Shown: positions 35,091-47,783, numbered from the stretch's first letter. The stretch is 64,000 nt of DNA from Taiwanofungus camphoratus (GCA_003999685.1 CP021227.1:992001-1056000), one strand, 5' to 3'. Program-made: numbers and translations. The notes: generated by a model from the letters alone, not told the origin.

Positions 35091-35837
35091 AGTACTGTAC
35101 TGGCACGACCATAGGTTCAGCCGGTGTGACGTGTGACACCCTTGAACCACATTTTTTCTAGTTCAAGGGCCCGTGTGATGCAGGACAGAGCCCTTAGTTC
35201 AGTTCAAGTGTGGGTGTGACACATTTGTGACTGAACTAAGGACCTAAGGACCATCCTAAGCTGGTGTGACACTTGCTTTTGCAATTGAATATTGAGCTAG
35301 CAACCTACTTAGTGCGATGTCTGCAGGTCACTTAGCAAAATGTGGAGAAAAACAGCATAAACCATGAGACCCAACTTATGTATATAGTAATTTACAAGCC
35401 ACACTTGAACAGTACAGACTTACTCTCTGCCACTGAGCATGACTTTGGTACCTGAAATGCAACCATAGATCAAGATGAGTGAGCAGCTTTCTCAATATAT
35501 CTGTGTAATGTCATTAAGGAGCTGGAAGCCTTTGCAAAACTGTTTGCAAATAGGCTCCAAAAGACATTCAAGCCACCTGCAAAAAGACAAAAAATTACAG
35601 TGGTTTTCATTGCAATTGTCTTATTTGTTACTTCTATAGGACACCACTAGAGTTTACAAGCTGTTTTGAGTCTCAACTGAAGGCTGAACAGCCAGGAAAC
35701 AGTGTTTTTCGCCTGTGTGACCAATGGTTCGGACCCCAGTTCAGACCCCCTTGGGACGCGTGACATTTGAACTAACTGCCCAGTTCAAGGGGCCCTGTGA
35801 CGCGTGACTGAACCTATGGTCGTGCCAGTACAGTACT
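35091..35837. mobile_element. Non-autonomous DNA transposon (MITE-like), 747 bases
   Basis: The outer 30 bases are perfect inverted repeats: AGTACTGTACTGGCACGACC, then ATAGGTTCAG, with the complement at 35808-35837. Inside, sub-terminal phrases containing GTGTGACACNNNTGAACC and TTCAAGGGNCCNTGTGA also mirror each other. No transposase is encoded. I could not identify a target duplication, so the superfamily is open. Confidence 0.8.
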
Positions 35838-36530
35838 TTCTCTCATATCAAACAATGATTGCATGAGACTGCGAGTTCGATCGGATTGAGATAGGCATTT
35901 GCTCCATTTATACCCGAACATCGTTTACGTTCGCTAGCACGCTTCCTCCAATCCGATCATGCGTCTTCGTATCACGAGTGTATCGAAGACACTTGGTTAT
36001 CAAGCTGATGCCGTTTCTAGTATGGCCGAGACACGATACACTTTATGTATAGGGCGAGGTGAACAACATACACCTTTTCCGGAGTCCTTCGCATCATCTT
36101 CCGCGCCGCACTCAATGCGGACGACGTCCACTGCTACGCATTCAGACATTTGGCGGGACACTCAAATTCCATTGATATGCATATGATACGCCAAGCATCA
36201 GAACACGTCGTGCAGATGGTCGTCGGCAACGGTATCATGTGAGTACTATCTCGCTGCAAGTCAGCCCAGGTCGGTACTGAGATCTGACTGGAAGCAAACA
36301 GTCCAAAAAAAACTTTCCTCACCTGCTCTCATGCGAGTCTGTCAACGGGTCAGTTATCGGGGATTCTATTTATCAACCTTGAGGGCAGGAAGCGTGGAAG
36401 CCGGTGTCACACAACGACTTCGTCAGATGGAATGCAAGAGAAGCGGATTCGAGCATAGTCCCTATATAACCGGCGTGCCCGTTGATCCCGCGTTTTTTTG
36501 CCCTTCACACTAGGGCTGGTCGCGTTACCC
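35838..36530. other. Upstream region of the GH47 gene
   Basis: It should contain the promoter. A 75-codon frame at 35959-36186 has no recognisable domain. The TATATAA at about 36473 sits 58 bases before the GH47 start codon and is a candidate core promoter element. Confidence 0.5.
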
Positions 36531-39019
36531 ATGGTTGGCCGTCGCTTCGGAACGCTTGCGATCGTCGTTGCCTGCTCCTTGAACAATTTCGGTGTTCTCG
36601 GAGGACCAGTCCAGAGTCCTGTCTTGGTCTTACCTCCAGAGGCGGCGACATATCGCCAAAATACCATCAACGTTTTCAATACCAGTTGGCAAGCTTACAA
36701 GTTTGTTCTTCAAAGATGCTCCGGCGGGACAAACACTGAAGCTGGATTATACATGGCAGAACATACGCATTCGGCCACGATGACCTGAGTCCAGTGAGCT
36801 TGAGCTACTCGGACAGTTACGGGGGTTGGGGTGCATCCATCGTGGATGGCTTGGACACTATGGTCAGTGCGGACCCAGTTTGAGTTTCCCAACTTTTAAC
36901 TCATCCGATCATTATGTAGTACATAATGGGCCTTACTGTGCGTTGCACTATGAATAGTCCATCTGTCGTCCTAGAAGTCACTGAGATCTGATTGAAGGAC
37001 ATCTTCGAGGAAGCTGTGAACTTCACTTTACAGGTTGATTTCAGTGTCACGCCCACTGACGACCAAATCGAGTGATTGTTCGATGCTTTTGGCCCAGCGC
37101 CGTCGTTGTTTCTCATATACCACCCATGTGTTCCACAGTTTGTTCGAGACGACGATTCGGTACGTCGCAGCCACACTCTGCGCATACGAGATGAGTGGCC
37201 AGCAATACCCTGAGCTCGTGAATCAGGCGAAGGTACTCGTTGACAAGATGACGAGCGCGTTTGTGGGGGTGAGCGCGAAACGTTTCGTTTGGTTTGACCA
37301 TTTCTCATAAGCATCTAGAACAACTCTATTCCATACGGCTACTTGGACTGGAATACTAGCACCCCTTACAGCGGAACGGTAAGGGTACATGTTTGTAGCC
37401 TTTTTCCCCCCTGATATGGTCTGTCTAGTCGAACATTGCCGAGGCAGGGACTGTATGTATCCTAGCATATCTTGCATGGATCATATTGGATTGATTGGCA
37501 TAAATTAGCTAACCCTAGAATGGTATACCTTGGCGTACGTCACTATTCCGCGTCCTAAAGCTTTCTCATTAACTTATAAGAACACAGTCAATACACCGGA
37601 AATGACACATATCGTGTGCTAGCCGAGAAGCCTGTCAGATGGATTACAGCTTTGGTGAGTTCTTATGGACCCATCGTTTGGATGAGGTAGAGCTTAAGTC
37701 CATTTTCTGTTAAGCCTCCACCTCTCCCCGGTCTCCCCGCGCAAGGCATCGACCCCTCCACCGGCGAATTTGTGGGGTCGTATGTGGTAAGTATATCATC
37801 AGTACTATCGGAAGCAAAACGCCTGAAGGAGCGATGTTCGATCAGACTTGGGGCGGCGGCTCTGACAGTTATTTCGAGTACCTGATCAAATACGCTCGCC
37901 TGTCAAACACCGATGACAACCTATTCGCGGATGCATGGGCCACTGCTGTAGACTCTTCCATGCACAACCTTGCAAGGGTAAGCATGCAATACAATGTCCA
38001 AAATAGATACATAGGTTAACTAGTCGCCAGAGTTCGACCGTAGACGGTTGGCAGTATCTTGCGGATTGGGACAATGGGACCATCATTCACATTGGATCGC
38101 ATCTCGAATGCTTCCATGCAGGTAACTGGCTACTCGGTAAGTCCACCTAGTTGTCCCCGGGCATCTGTCGGTTGACCCGGTCGAAATTATGTAACAGGTG
38201 GCAAGTTGCTCAACAACGAGACCATCGTTAACTTTGCGCTTGGGCTCATGGACGCGTGTTGGAACACGTACGCAAGCACTGCGTGAGTGTCTTCTATTCT
38301 CCCCTCGCCGGCGTTGGACCTAAACTAGCACGCCCAAATAGCACGGGCATCGGACCTGAGGCGTTTGGATATTTTTCCTCAGATGGAAACTACACCGGCT
38401 CAGATCCGAGCTCAGGGGACCTCGCTTTCTATGAGAAGCACGGGTTCTTCGTGTACCCTGGCGACAGCGACTACTACTTACGTCCAGAGGTGCTCGAGTC
38501 GAACTTCTATGCCTGGCGTGTGACCGGCGACCCCAAGTATGTCGAGCGCGCGGCGAGTGCCCTCAATAGCTTCTTGACCTACCTGCCGGCGCCTGCCGCG
38601 TACGCTGGTATCGACGATGTGGATGCTACGGATTCTGCCTTTATCGACGATATGCAGAGTTTCTGGTTCGCAGAGGTGCTCAAATATTTGTGAGCCATCA
38701 CCCGTTTCCAACTCGTGCATGGAATTGAGCAGACTTGGATGCAGGTTCCTGACGTTCGATGACCCGAGCAACTACAGCTTGGATGACTGTGAGTGCCCCT
38801 ATGCGTACAGTACCCGGCTTCCATAATCATTGTGCATATGTAGACGTTTTCAACACGGAGGCACATCCGTTCAAAGCTCCCGCTGCGAAGCCAGTGTACG
38901 GTAGTGGAAGCCTGTTGAACACGAATCCCTCGTCATTCAAGGCAACGACTGGTCCGCTGCCGCAAGTCAGTCCGGGCGTCATCGCTGCTGCGCCATCGCC
39001 ATCGCCATCGCAGGGCTGA
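36531..39019 (+). CDS. GH47 class I alpha-1,2-mannosidase, secretory pathway
   Basis: The ATG at 36531 opens a hydrophobic signal peptide (about 25 residues), then PVLVLPPEAATYRQNTINVF. The first intron is 36701-36759, leading into YAFGHDDLSPVS. GH47 hallmarks follow in order: GWGASIVDGLDTM, LFETTIRYVAATLCAYEMSG, IPYGYLDWN, LEWYTLAYYTGN, GGGSDSYFEYLIKYARLSN, GSHLECFHAGNWLLGG, GIGPEAFGYF, YYLRPEVLESNFYAWRVTGD, and VFNTEAHPFKAP, whose threonine binds the catalytic calcium in this family. These enzymes trim alpha-1,2-linked mannose from N-glycans in the ER or Golgi; some fungal members are secreted. The short serine/proline tail lacks an obvious anchor. About a dozen introns interrupt the gene. 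The coding parts look complete. Confidence 0.9.
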
Positions 39020-39300
39020 CTACGGAGTGGTCTTGGGACTTTGTTGTGCCGCTCTGGAACAGTGGTGTGTATACCCGAAAATTGAGGGACTTACGGACTT
39101 TCAAAAATGTAGTGTCGTAGCCGTAGCTGTAGCAAGTGTGTATGTGTCTGACAATCAGCACTTGCGTTGTACCTCGATGGCTCATGATAGACTATTTTTT
39201 TGCTGTTCGCTGACGTGCGCGGAAGAGAGCAGAGAGTTGCAACGACACGGAACATATTACAAAACATGTCAATTATCTGAGATTTTGGTGTCAGTAAGCA

Positions 39301-40299
39301 TCACTTTTTACCCATTCTCCACTGGCCCGATTTGGACAAAGCTTGGTTTCCAGCAAGCGCGGTGAATACGCCGAGAATGCCACCGTACAGAAGTACCTGT
39401 CCCAGCTTCAAATCGATCCAGTACCACAGCAGAAGCGCTTCGAATGCGCCCAGGGTTACAATAAACGGAAGGATGTAGGGAGAAAAGATATGCGGGATGC
39501 GCGGGTGTATCTGTGCCCACTTTTCGGAAATGAGCATCACCGCAGTTACCATTGAGGGAAGGGGGCTACATACCAAGCCTACAAGAACGAACCACGGCCA
39601 GAAAACAAAGGCTGCGAAGAACGCAGAGACGGCTTTGGCAGGGATCCTTTGTTCGGGGCGGAAGGTGTGCGCGATTGGCGGCAACGGGTGGAAGGAGGCC
39701 TCATCAGGGTGTTGCGGGGCGGGCTGGGACTCGGGAAGGTACAAATCGAAGAGCTCGTACTTGGCAGGCGAGTGCACGAATGAACCGAGCAGAAGGGAGA
39801 CTTTGAGAGGGCTGGTGGAGGTAGGCGGGAGCGACGCAGGCGGACGGGCCATGCTCTGCAAGTAAAGAAGTCAGCGAGTAGTATAAGCACGTATCACAAA
39901 TTATGCACAAGCTCAAACTTGGCCTTTCCCCCTGCGGTCACCCGAACGGGTTGTATACCCTCCTCACCAGAAACCTCATCATAGAAACGGAGGAACGTCT
40001 GATGCGGCTGAACACCTTTTCCCTCGTCATTTTCAACGACTTGGAAAGTCAGTTTGAGTACGTCGGCAGGGCCTAATGTGAGTGCTGGGCTGGCTTTACC
40101 CTCAAGAGATATGCTATAACAAAAACACGGATACGCGTCAATAACTGCGGAGGATGCGTCGAGGGAAGGCATACGGTTCGGTACGCAGTTGAGCGGCATC
40201 GGGACCTGTTATTGTGAAACGAGGGGAGTGGAGAGTTAAGACTGAAGCATGCACCCCGAGTGACAGAACTGCAAGCAGGGCCCAGGAAAGCACGGTCAT
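39301..40299 (-). CDS. SWP1: Oligosaccharyltransferase subunit Swp1 (ribophorin II family)
   Basis: Four phase-checked exons (40175-40299, 40114 side from 40113 down to 39909, 39574-39855 and 39301-39519) give 276 residues. A signal peptide (MTVLSWALLAVLSLGVHASV) leads into LTLHSPRFTITGPDAAQLRT and EPISLEGKASPAL. The lumenal beta domain includes LKLTFQVVENDEGKGVQPHQ. The C-terminal membrane part has AFFAAFVFWPWFVLVGLW, PYILPFIVTLGAFEALLLWY and LGQVLLYGGILGVFTAL, and ends in a basic GKK that resembles a KKXX-type ER retrieval signal. Swp1 belongs to the complex that transfers glycans to Asn-X-Ser/Thr sites in the ER, the step before GH47 trimming. It is transcribed toward the GH47 gene, with 281 bases between the stop codons. 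Confidence 0.9.
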
Positions 40300-40415
40300 G
40301 GTACATATATCAGTTGGCGGACGACAGCTACTTTCAGGTCGCTGGTCTTGACAGATATAATTACCGAAAAAGAGTGACTGCGTCTATGATATTTCAGACT
40401 CCACCATGCAGTGCT

Positions 40416-40508
40416 GGTCCTATAGCTCAGTGGTAGAGCATACGATTGCAGCCTCGGGTCCCTACACTCGTTATCGTACGGTCGCGTGTTCGATCCACGC
40501 TGGGACCT
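40416..40508 (+). tRNA. tRNA-Cys (GCA) with a 21-base intron
   Basis: The acceptor arms GGTCCTA (40416-40422) and TGGGACC (40501-40507) pair along all seven positions. The D arm is GCTC/GAGC, the anticodon stem TACGA/TCGTA, and the T arm GCGTG-TTCGATC-CACGC. The anticodon GCA is at 40448-40450. The extra bases 40452-40472 fit a standard tRNA intron one base after the anticodon. A T-run at 40510-40514 can terminate RNA polymerase III. Confidence 0.92.
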
Positions 40509-40752
40509 ATTTTTCACCCTTCCTTCCGCTGGAAGTTTCCATAGCTTCAGGGAGTCCAGCCTCGTACGTGCATTAATTGTTCCTCTCAATGTCGACAATG
40601 GCGAGTCTACTGCCACACATTGCATACGTTCCGTAGAATGTATCAGCGGGGTCTCAAACATTAGCATGCGAGTGCTGCCACACATAAGGAATGTTTCATG
40701 ATCACACATGCATCAGATGTTCGAAAGCGATCAATATTGAGACAGCAAATAT

Positions 40753-42492
40753 TCAAAAGCCTTCTCCAAGGTCTGGACCTTCGTCGTCCAAATCACCTCC
40801 TTCTTGGATCTCTTTTGCAAGCTCCTTTTCACGTTCACGAGCTCCTTCGGCTGCGGCCAGCTCTTTCCTGTGCGCATTTAGCGGATAGCGCATGGCCTTG
40901 AAGAAAGTCTGTGAGCGGCAGCGCCCCTACTTCGTCAATAAAGACAACTGACCTTGACACTCTGGTTGTGCAGCTCCAAGCAGTACTGGATCCGCCTCGC
41001 AAACACATCGCTAACTTCCGGACCGTACCCACTCTTCTGGCCCCCGCACTCCATCCAGCCCTTCTCGTGCACAATTCTACCTTCAATAACACCGTCCCGG
41101 ATTGCCTTTCCGACGATGTACTCCGCATCTTCCTCCGAGTCAAGGTGCAACTTCACGCAAATGTCTCGCAGCGAGATGCGTGAGTACGACAGTGACAGCC
41201 GCCGGATGCCTGTTTTGATCACGTTCTGGCGCAGCCGCACAATCAACGTATAAGTCTTGTCCGCCTCGAAAAGCGCAGCGTGCTTCGACAGTGTGGACTG
41301 GAACTGCGAGAGTGAACCCATTCGGACAGCTACCAAAAAAACATCAGGAATGTACAGACAGATTATAAAATGCACCGACCCTTCACAATCTCGAAGTACC
41401 CACTCAGTGCCTTCTCGAGCACCGGATGCCGGAACAGGCTGCGTTCTGGGATGTCACCCATCAGCAACTCGACCACGACCGAGAGTTTGTGGACAGCTTG
41501 ATAAAATCCCGGTGCCGTCTTAGCGGGAGGAGCACGTCTAATGGCTTGTTGCAGATTTGTGTGTGCTGCCGTGTAATTGAGCTGCACAGCCTTAATTCGA
41601 CCCAGATAATAGTGGTAACGAGCAAATTGAGGGTTGCCTGCAGACACAGGGAAAGACGTCTTAGACACAAGCTTGTCTGCTTGGTCATATAGACTGTATT
41701 GAATGTAACTGCGAAGAAGACGATTAATGAGCGATGCTTGCGTCTCGTCGTCGTGGCGCAAAGAGGCAGTCCGCTGTGCAGAAAGGAAAAGCCTTGAATT
41801 TCCGGGTCAGAATGTCCCAACATATTCCATGACTTCATTTTACATACGGTCTGGCATCTGCAAGTTCCCCACCTAGCTCGTATGCCCGTTCTACCGCGTA
41901 CCACACCTTAGCAGCGATGGGGTCCATGCTCCGGCGATTAAGGGCCTGCATTTTCTCCACCGTCTCATGAGCAAGCTTCATTGCCGCAGGATATGATGCG
42001 GGGGACGCGAGAAAGTGGTGTATGATAAGAAGACGAAAGTAGACTTCACACTCAGGGACAGGTTCTGGCTGGCTGTGCTTTGGTGATACAGGAGCGGGGT
42101 CGACCTCCATGGAATGTTCAGGTGGAGGCGCAGCAGGCAACCAACCAAGCAGGACCTTCCTAGCCGGTGAGTCCGCTACCATGCTCGTTCAGCATCTGGA
42201 GCACGAATGCCTAGATGCACGAGGACTCACGATTGGTATAAACATCCTCCACCGCATCCCTGAGCACCTTATCATCCAATCTCTTGCGCAAAGATGTAAG
42301 GGAACGGAGAACGCGGTGCGTGAATCGGGGCTCGAGAGTCGACACTGCTCTCTCGATGAGTGCTGCATTGGACTTGATTTCAGCGACCGGGGATGATGGT
42401 TTCTTGTCTTTCGACTCTTCTCCGGTGGACTTCGTCTCATCTCCCTGAATTTTTTTCTCATCGACCGGCGGTTTCATCTCAACGTCGGCCAT
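40753..42492 (-). CDS. RPN3: 26S proteasome lid subunit Rpn3 (PSMD3)
   Basis: Start ATG at 42492. The N-terminal acidic and lysine-rich tail precedes AALIERAVSTLEPRFTHRVL, then SLRKRLDDKVLRDAV. Helical repeat exons follow (LLIIHHFLASPASYPAAMKL, RLLRSYIQYSLYDQADKLVS, YYLGRIKAVQLNYTAAHTNL). The PCI domain is next, with ALSGYFEIVKAVRMGSLSQF, LIVRLRQNVIKTGIRRLSLS and YSRISLRDICVKLHLDSEED. The tail reads AMRYPLNAHRKEL and ends acidic. Rpn3 is a lid subunit of the 19S regulatory particle that docks near Rpn7 and Sem1. At least six exons; boundaries in the middle were not all phase-checked. Apparently complete. Confidence 0.9.
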
Positions 42493-42694
42493 AGCGAGAG
42501 ACGAGATGCAAGACGGAAACAAGGACTAAATGTGTGAGCACTCGGGATGCACTCAGGCTGGCGGGTGACGCGTCCTGGTGGGCGCGTACGCGTCGCCATC
42601 TATGGTATCTGTTCCCACGCTCGTCCTACCGTATTGCAGGTCTGTAATTATAGCGATCCCACAACGATTCAGTCGAGATTCGATATGTTCTGAT

Positions 42695-43560
42695 ATGTCT
42701 GTCCTGCGTCGTATATGGGAAAGTTTCTCCAGCTCGGTGAGTCGACTGGTGCTCTGCAGAACCGCCAGTAGTTGACCTTACGCGGCTGCTCAGAGATATC
42801 TTGTAGGGAGGGATCTGGAAGGTGCGGACTCATTGCTTACTATTGAGGAGCCGTATCATAGAGTATGCCCAACAACACAATTCCAACAGGCAATTGTTTC
42901 TATGAGTACCCCAGTGTGTCAGATGGTGCGTCACGTTTATCCATCCGTTTCATACCATTTAATGGCTTTCCTTGGGCTACGCGTACAACAGACATCAGGA
43001 GAACGAAACGGATTGTGAAGTACAAACACGGCCAGGACATGTTGGACTACGCCTCTGGGGGAAGAAGGCTACCAGGTAATTAGCGCAGTGCAGCATCACA
43101 ATACTGTTCATTGATCCAACCATCACGTTGACCAGTACAGTGGTCATCCTGGTTGACGCACACTCGTCCGCATCCGCCCACTCTAGAGGTATTTGCCATG
43201 TAATATCATGTTCAATATCACAATGTCATCTCAACAAAATTATAGGAGCTTCACGCTGATCTGGAGCGTCAAAAACGTGTGCTCCTCAATGCTGCCCTGA
43301 TCGCAGCGCGCGACCGCGAGGACAGTGGCCCCAAGCACGTTACTGCTGCACAGCAGGATGTTGCCAAACTTGCAGCCGGAGCTTCCCAAGCTAGCGGCGA
43401 CAGCTCCGTTATTCGCCCTAGTCCCACTGTTAGAGATACTGTACGTCACAAATCAGAACGTGATATTGTCACTCGAACAGACATTCAGGGACAGTCTATG
43501 AAACCGTCGGACGAGCCCGAACCCTGGCAACCTCGAACGACACGGAGGGGCGGAAATTAG
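42695..43560 (+). CDS. NDUFA12/NDUFAF2-family mitochondrial complex I protein
   Basis: Six phase-checked exons (42695-42736, 42794-42821, 42890-42925, 42992-43075, 43136-43188 and 43246-43560) give 185 residues. Motifs include YLVGRDLEGNCFYEYPS, RRTKRIVKYKHGQDM, and RLPVQWSSWLTHTRPHPPTL followed by EELHADLERQ. The family includes complex I subunit NDUFA12 and assembly factor NDUFAF2 (mimitin). The YLVGRDLEGN start and the long hydrophilic C-terminal tail of about 80 residues after the core make the assembly-factor branch more likely. It should act at the matrix side of mitochondrial complex I. It is head-to-head with RPN3, with 202 bases between the start codons, so the two may share a promoter. 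Confidence 0.85.
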
Positions 43561-44402
43561 TACTGCTTGGGGAACGTAAGTTTTGAATTTACCCGTTTTG
43601 TGCTTGATTGTGATAATGTCGGCCCTTCTGGGACACTTTAGTCGCCCAGAAAATGGCTTTCGAATGCCATGTACATGACAGCAATTTCAAACTTTCGGGG
43701 CTAGCTGTCCTACTGCACCATCCAAGTTACCCAAAGACGAGGGCTAATACCGCTGTCCGGGATGTTTTTGACCGAAGCATCCCATCTGCATACTACAGCG
43801 TGACCTATCATGAATGCAATTTCCGCTCTTCCTTGCACAGTGTTCAACAGTAGGTAATTTTATCAAAGCTTCATTCAGCACATGGCAGCTCGTAGTAGTG
43901 GTAAGCAGGAATCTGGTATTTGGACTAGCTAGTCTACTTTCGTGATAATGTCAAGCGCAAAGCGCCGGAGAACTGTAGACATTCGATAAATGAGATTCTT
44001 TGGTTTTCTTTCCAATCCTAGAAGGGCGTATATTCCCCGCTGCACTACTTGTGCATCCATATTGCACCGGTACTCTTAGTCACAGGCCATAACCCGCACA
44101 CCCTTCGGTCAGGTGGACCAGCTGTTTGTATATTCGCCCGCTTTGCCATCAACTCGGATGAAGAAGTACACTTCAAAGCGCTTAAGTTTTGGCAAGCGGA
44201 GCCCACGGGTTGATTGGGAAGACTTGGATGTTCACTAGCCGCTTATTGGAGTGCAGTAAGCCCAAGGCGCAATATCTGATGAGATATGCATTTAGAACGC
44301 CTCATGCTGCACTAGGCCGTACAGACGCTACTCGGATATTGGTCCCCCTTGCCACTTGCTGTTGAGCATATGAACCCTCTGTGTCACTAGAACTTTCAGG
44401 CT
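43561..44402. other. Intergenic, no supported gene
   Basis: Only short frames without domains. The right end should contain the promoter of the WW-like gene starting at 44403. Confidence 0.5.
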
Positions 44403-47400
44403 ATGCCTCCTGTGAACTTACTGTCTTCAGTCTTGGAAATTCTGCGGAAGCTGTCGCCTTTGAGGTATCTTCACCGTTCAGTGCAGCGGCTGTTGTTGAT
44501 ATGGCTGTATATCAAACGCAAAGTTTTTCGAGTAGGGTGGTCTGGGACGGCAGGAAGAGAGAAAGCAGTAGGAGGTCCGACATTCAAGCCCAACACGATC
44601 GGGAGTGGCGGCGAGGAAAGCAGGCGGAACATTATTTACTCAAGCAAAGAGCCTGTGCCACGATCCTATCAACATTTCCATTTGGACCGGAGTACCCCCC
44701 AGTTACTTCATCCAAACGACAATCCAAGTCGACCAAGTTCAATCGTGCTTCATGCGAGCGATGGTCCCAGCCGCCCAAACTCGATCATACTTCATACCGA
44801 TAGTCCCCCAGACTCGATCGCACTTCATGGTAATGAAGGCCCAAGTCGACCAATTTCTATCGTGCATCCAGTACCACGAAGAGCAAGCGATACCCTCGAT
44901 CCATACACATTCACCGTCCAAAATGCCTCGCAATCGTCCATTGATATTGGAACTACGACGTTAAGTGAACACTGGGCCGATGATCATGGCCGACGTGACG
45001 CAGCTGCACAGAGTCGTCTCGCGCCTTCACGTCCCTCTTCACGGACATCTGTGCGAGCCTCTCAGCGAGGAATCATACGAATTGCCTCGGCTGCCACCGT
45101 GGCATCACGCCGTACAGCCTCACACTCGAGATCGCGACCAAGCTCGGTTCATTCGGTTCAGTCAGCTTTAAGATCGGCGCTTCATATTCCGTCGGCAGCG
45201 CACAGTCCACACGAACTGGCTGTACCCGCTGGTGACACTCCATTTTGGCATTTCCCTCATCTGCAGAGAGGCGGAAAGAAGATGTATCCAGTTATCACTG
45301 TGCAGAGATACGAAAGGAACGTTGTCTTGTGCGTGTTTGAGTATTCTCCTGAGTGCCTGCACTGACTTTATGTGGTGCATAGGCCCAGGACTCAATCGTC
45401 ATGGATCATCGAGCCACTGAAAACGCTATATTCTCTGTGCGTTTCCTTTTAACACTGTATCTCGGTTGTTTATCGAACAAAACGGTAGTGAAAACGTTCC
45501 GAGCGGTTGGGTTGCATGTACACATCCAGAAGGGGCGTTATATTTTTTCAACCCAGTCAAGGTGAGTGATACCCTCCATTGTGTATGATAAATGAGCGAT
45601 GTACGCTCAATCGCCTCCATCCAGCGGATCTATACTGATGCCTATCTATGCGATCCCAAAGTTTTATATGAAGTGTCAAGCTTCGGTGACGCGATTAATG
45701 ATCTTTTACAGAGAGATAGCATGCGACTCCCAGTTGATACTGAGCTTGTTCTGGAGCTAGAAGACGAAGGAGAAGGCGAGTATAAGTGGTGTTATTACTT
45801 TGTCTGCCACCACACCCGCACTCTGTTCTGGCTCCATGAACACGATGTAAGTGAATACATAGATTCTGTGACAGGAGTACGATCTCCTGCCCATCTCAGT
45901 CAGTTTAAGAGCCCCATCGCAAGTCGGTGTGAAGGATTAACACTTGTTTCAGAACACCAGATTGAATATTATTACTGGTAGTCGTCTCTCATTGCGGTTA
46001 GTAACCTCGTATCATATGGGGTCAGCTTGGTCTCACTTGGTCTCATCCAGTGACCACTTCATTTTGTTCACGTAGTCAACTGCAGGATGCATTGGGATTA
46101 CTTTCCGTACGGACACAAAGCGAGAGATAGTATATTCGACGAGATCACGGGAATACTCGTGCATGCTGACCTCGGTAAGTTGGCGTGTATGTATTCTCAA
46201 CCGCGAAAGTTGATTGAATATGGTGCCGGCAGACCAAATGACATCAGCCACATCTACAGTTACATACAGTGCCGACGATTTGCATAAGATGTTGACAGTA
46301 GTACAAAACGCCAGAGGTGAATATTTATCATCATACTACGGTTGATGTTCTTACCGTGTGTGATCTAGAGATAGGAAATGACCAGCAGCAAACGATCTGT
46401 ATTGTGGGTGAGCTCAATATCCTCTGAGCAATATGAGCAGAGCTTAACCTGTATGGTATCAGGACGATTGATGTGTATATTCGGTGCGGAGGATTGGGTA
46501 TTATGCCTCAAGCCATACTGAAGGATTATTCTCCAGCTTATCATAGATTCTTAAATTTTCATGGTGTAAATGGGGCACGTCTCTCTCGGGACCAAAGTGT
46601 ATATGGGGAATCAAAATCGTCTAGATCACCTCTTATTACTTTACTCTCACCCCTCCTCTTCAACGCTCCGGAAGTGCATCTACGAGGCTTGGACAGTATC
46701 TGGGTTGACAGCATAATATGCATCCTGCCTTGGGGTCAATTCATCGAGAGGCTACAGACGGATTGGCAAGAATATATTCTCTATGTGCGTCATGGCTTTG
46801 CTAACAAGGGAAATTGATCACACTAATTTTCTCACAGGCTACTGTATTGCTGAATGCCAACGTCGCATTCTTGACTGTTCCGGATGTTGACCCTGGCAAA
46901 GGTCCTCGCACGTCGGCACAAATAGCAAGTTTCGTCTCGATAATAGCTAGCATCGGTAGTATCATCATCGGACTGTTACTCGTCCGTCACTACCGTGTTA
47001 AGCCTAAGGACACAGCGGATGATGCTGTATGGTCAACGTTAGCCTGTCGGGGAAAGGTTTACTGAAACTATGTCTTTAGACAAACTACCTACTTAGTAGG
47101 CGACATCCTACCCTCGGTTTGGAGACGCTTGCCATCACGTACAGTCTTCCCTACGCACTCTTGATGTGGGCGTGAGTACTATCCAGAACCTTTAGCCGGT
47201 GCCAAGCTCATTCACATTCGCTGTTTGATCCATAGGATGGTCACCTTCCTTGTTGCATTCGCATTCGAATGCTTCCTCAAACATGATGATGCTTCAACAT
47301 ATACGAGTGCCGTATTCTGGATTCTGGTCGGGCTGCTCGTCGTTTGGTGTATTTATACGGTTTGGGAAGGAAACGACACACCGGCACTGGCTTGGAGTTC

Positions 47401-47545
47401 TGTGCGTTCTGCATGGGAGGGCGCTCTCCGTGAATGCCAGAGAGTTTCTGAATCTCTGAAGTGGGATAGCGTCTTCAGCCGAGGTCGTTTTACATATGGA
47501 AATAGACAAGGCCCTCCCCCAATTCCAGGTTTGGCGTCCGAGTAG
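44403..47545 (+). CDS. WW-like domain multi-pass membrane protein, copy 1
   Basis: The first exon encodes about 305 residues of S/R/P-rich sequence with an imperfect internal repeat (GPSRPxSIxLH, at least three times near 44730-44870). A WW-like block follows at about 45500-45620: VPSGWVACTHPEGALYFFNP, with the first W and the YFF present but no clear second W. The middle reads EVSSFGDAINDLLQ, LELEDEGEGEYKWCYYFVCH and HTRTLFWLHEHDV. The C-terminal part has hydrophobic segments (TVLLNANVAFLTV, SIIASIGSIIIGLLLVRHYR, MVTFLVAFAFECFL and AVFWILVGLLVVWCIYTVW). The same architecture occurs at 48956-50987 and, on the other strand, at 62903-64000. Function is unknown. Many introns; most boundaries are approximate. 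Confidence 0.65.
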
Positions 47546-47783
47546 AGCAGGTATCTCCTCACCACTGTTTTTATGTCGGTGTATGCACTGGACTGTGCGT
47601 CTCCATGCAGTCACTTCCGCTATCACTGTACCAACAAAGTAGTCATCTTTATGATTATGCATGTAGCTATAAAACAGATAGCAAAGGTATTCCAAACGTA
47701 CACATGGTGGGCTATAGGATATGAAGTCGTAAAGTGTGCTATCTGTTGACGTTTATTGAATCACGTCGCCAATGTGCCAGACT

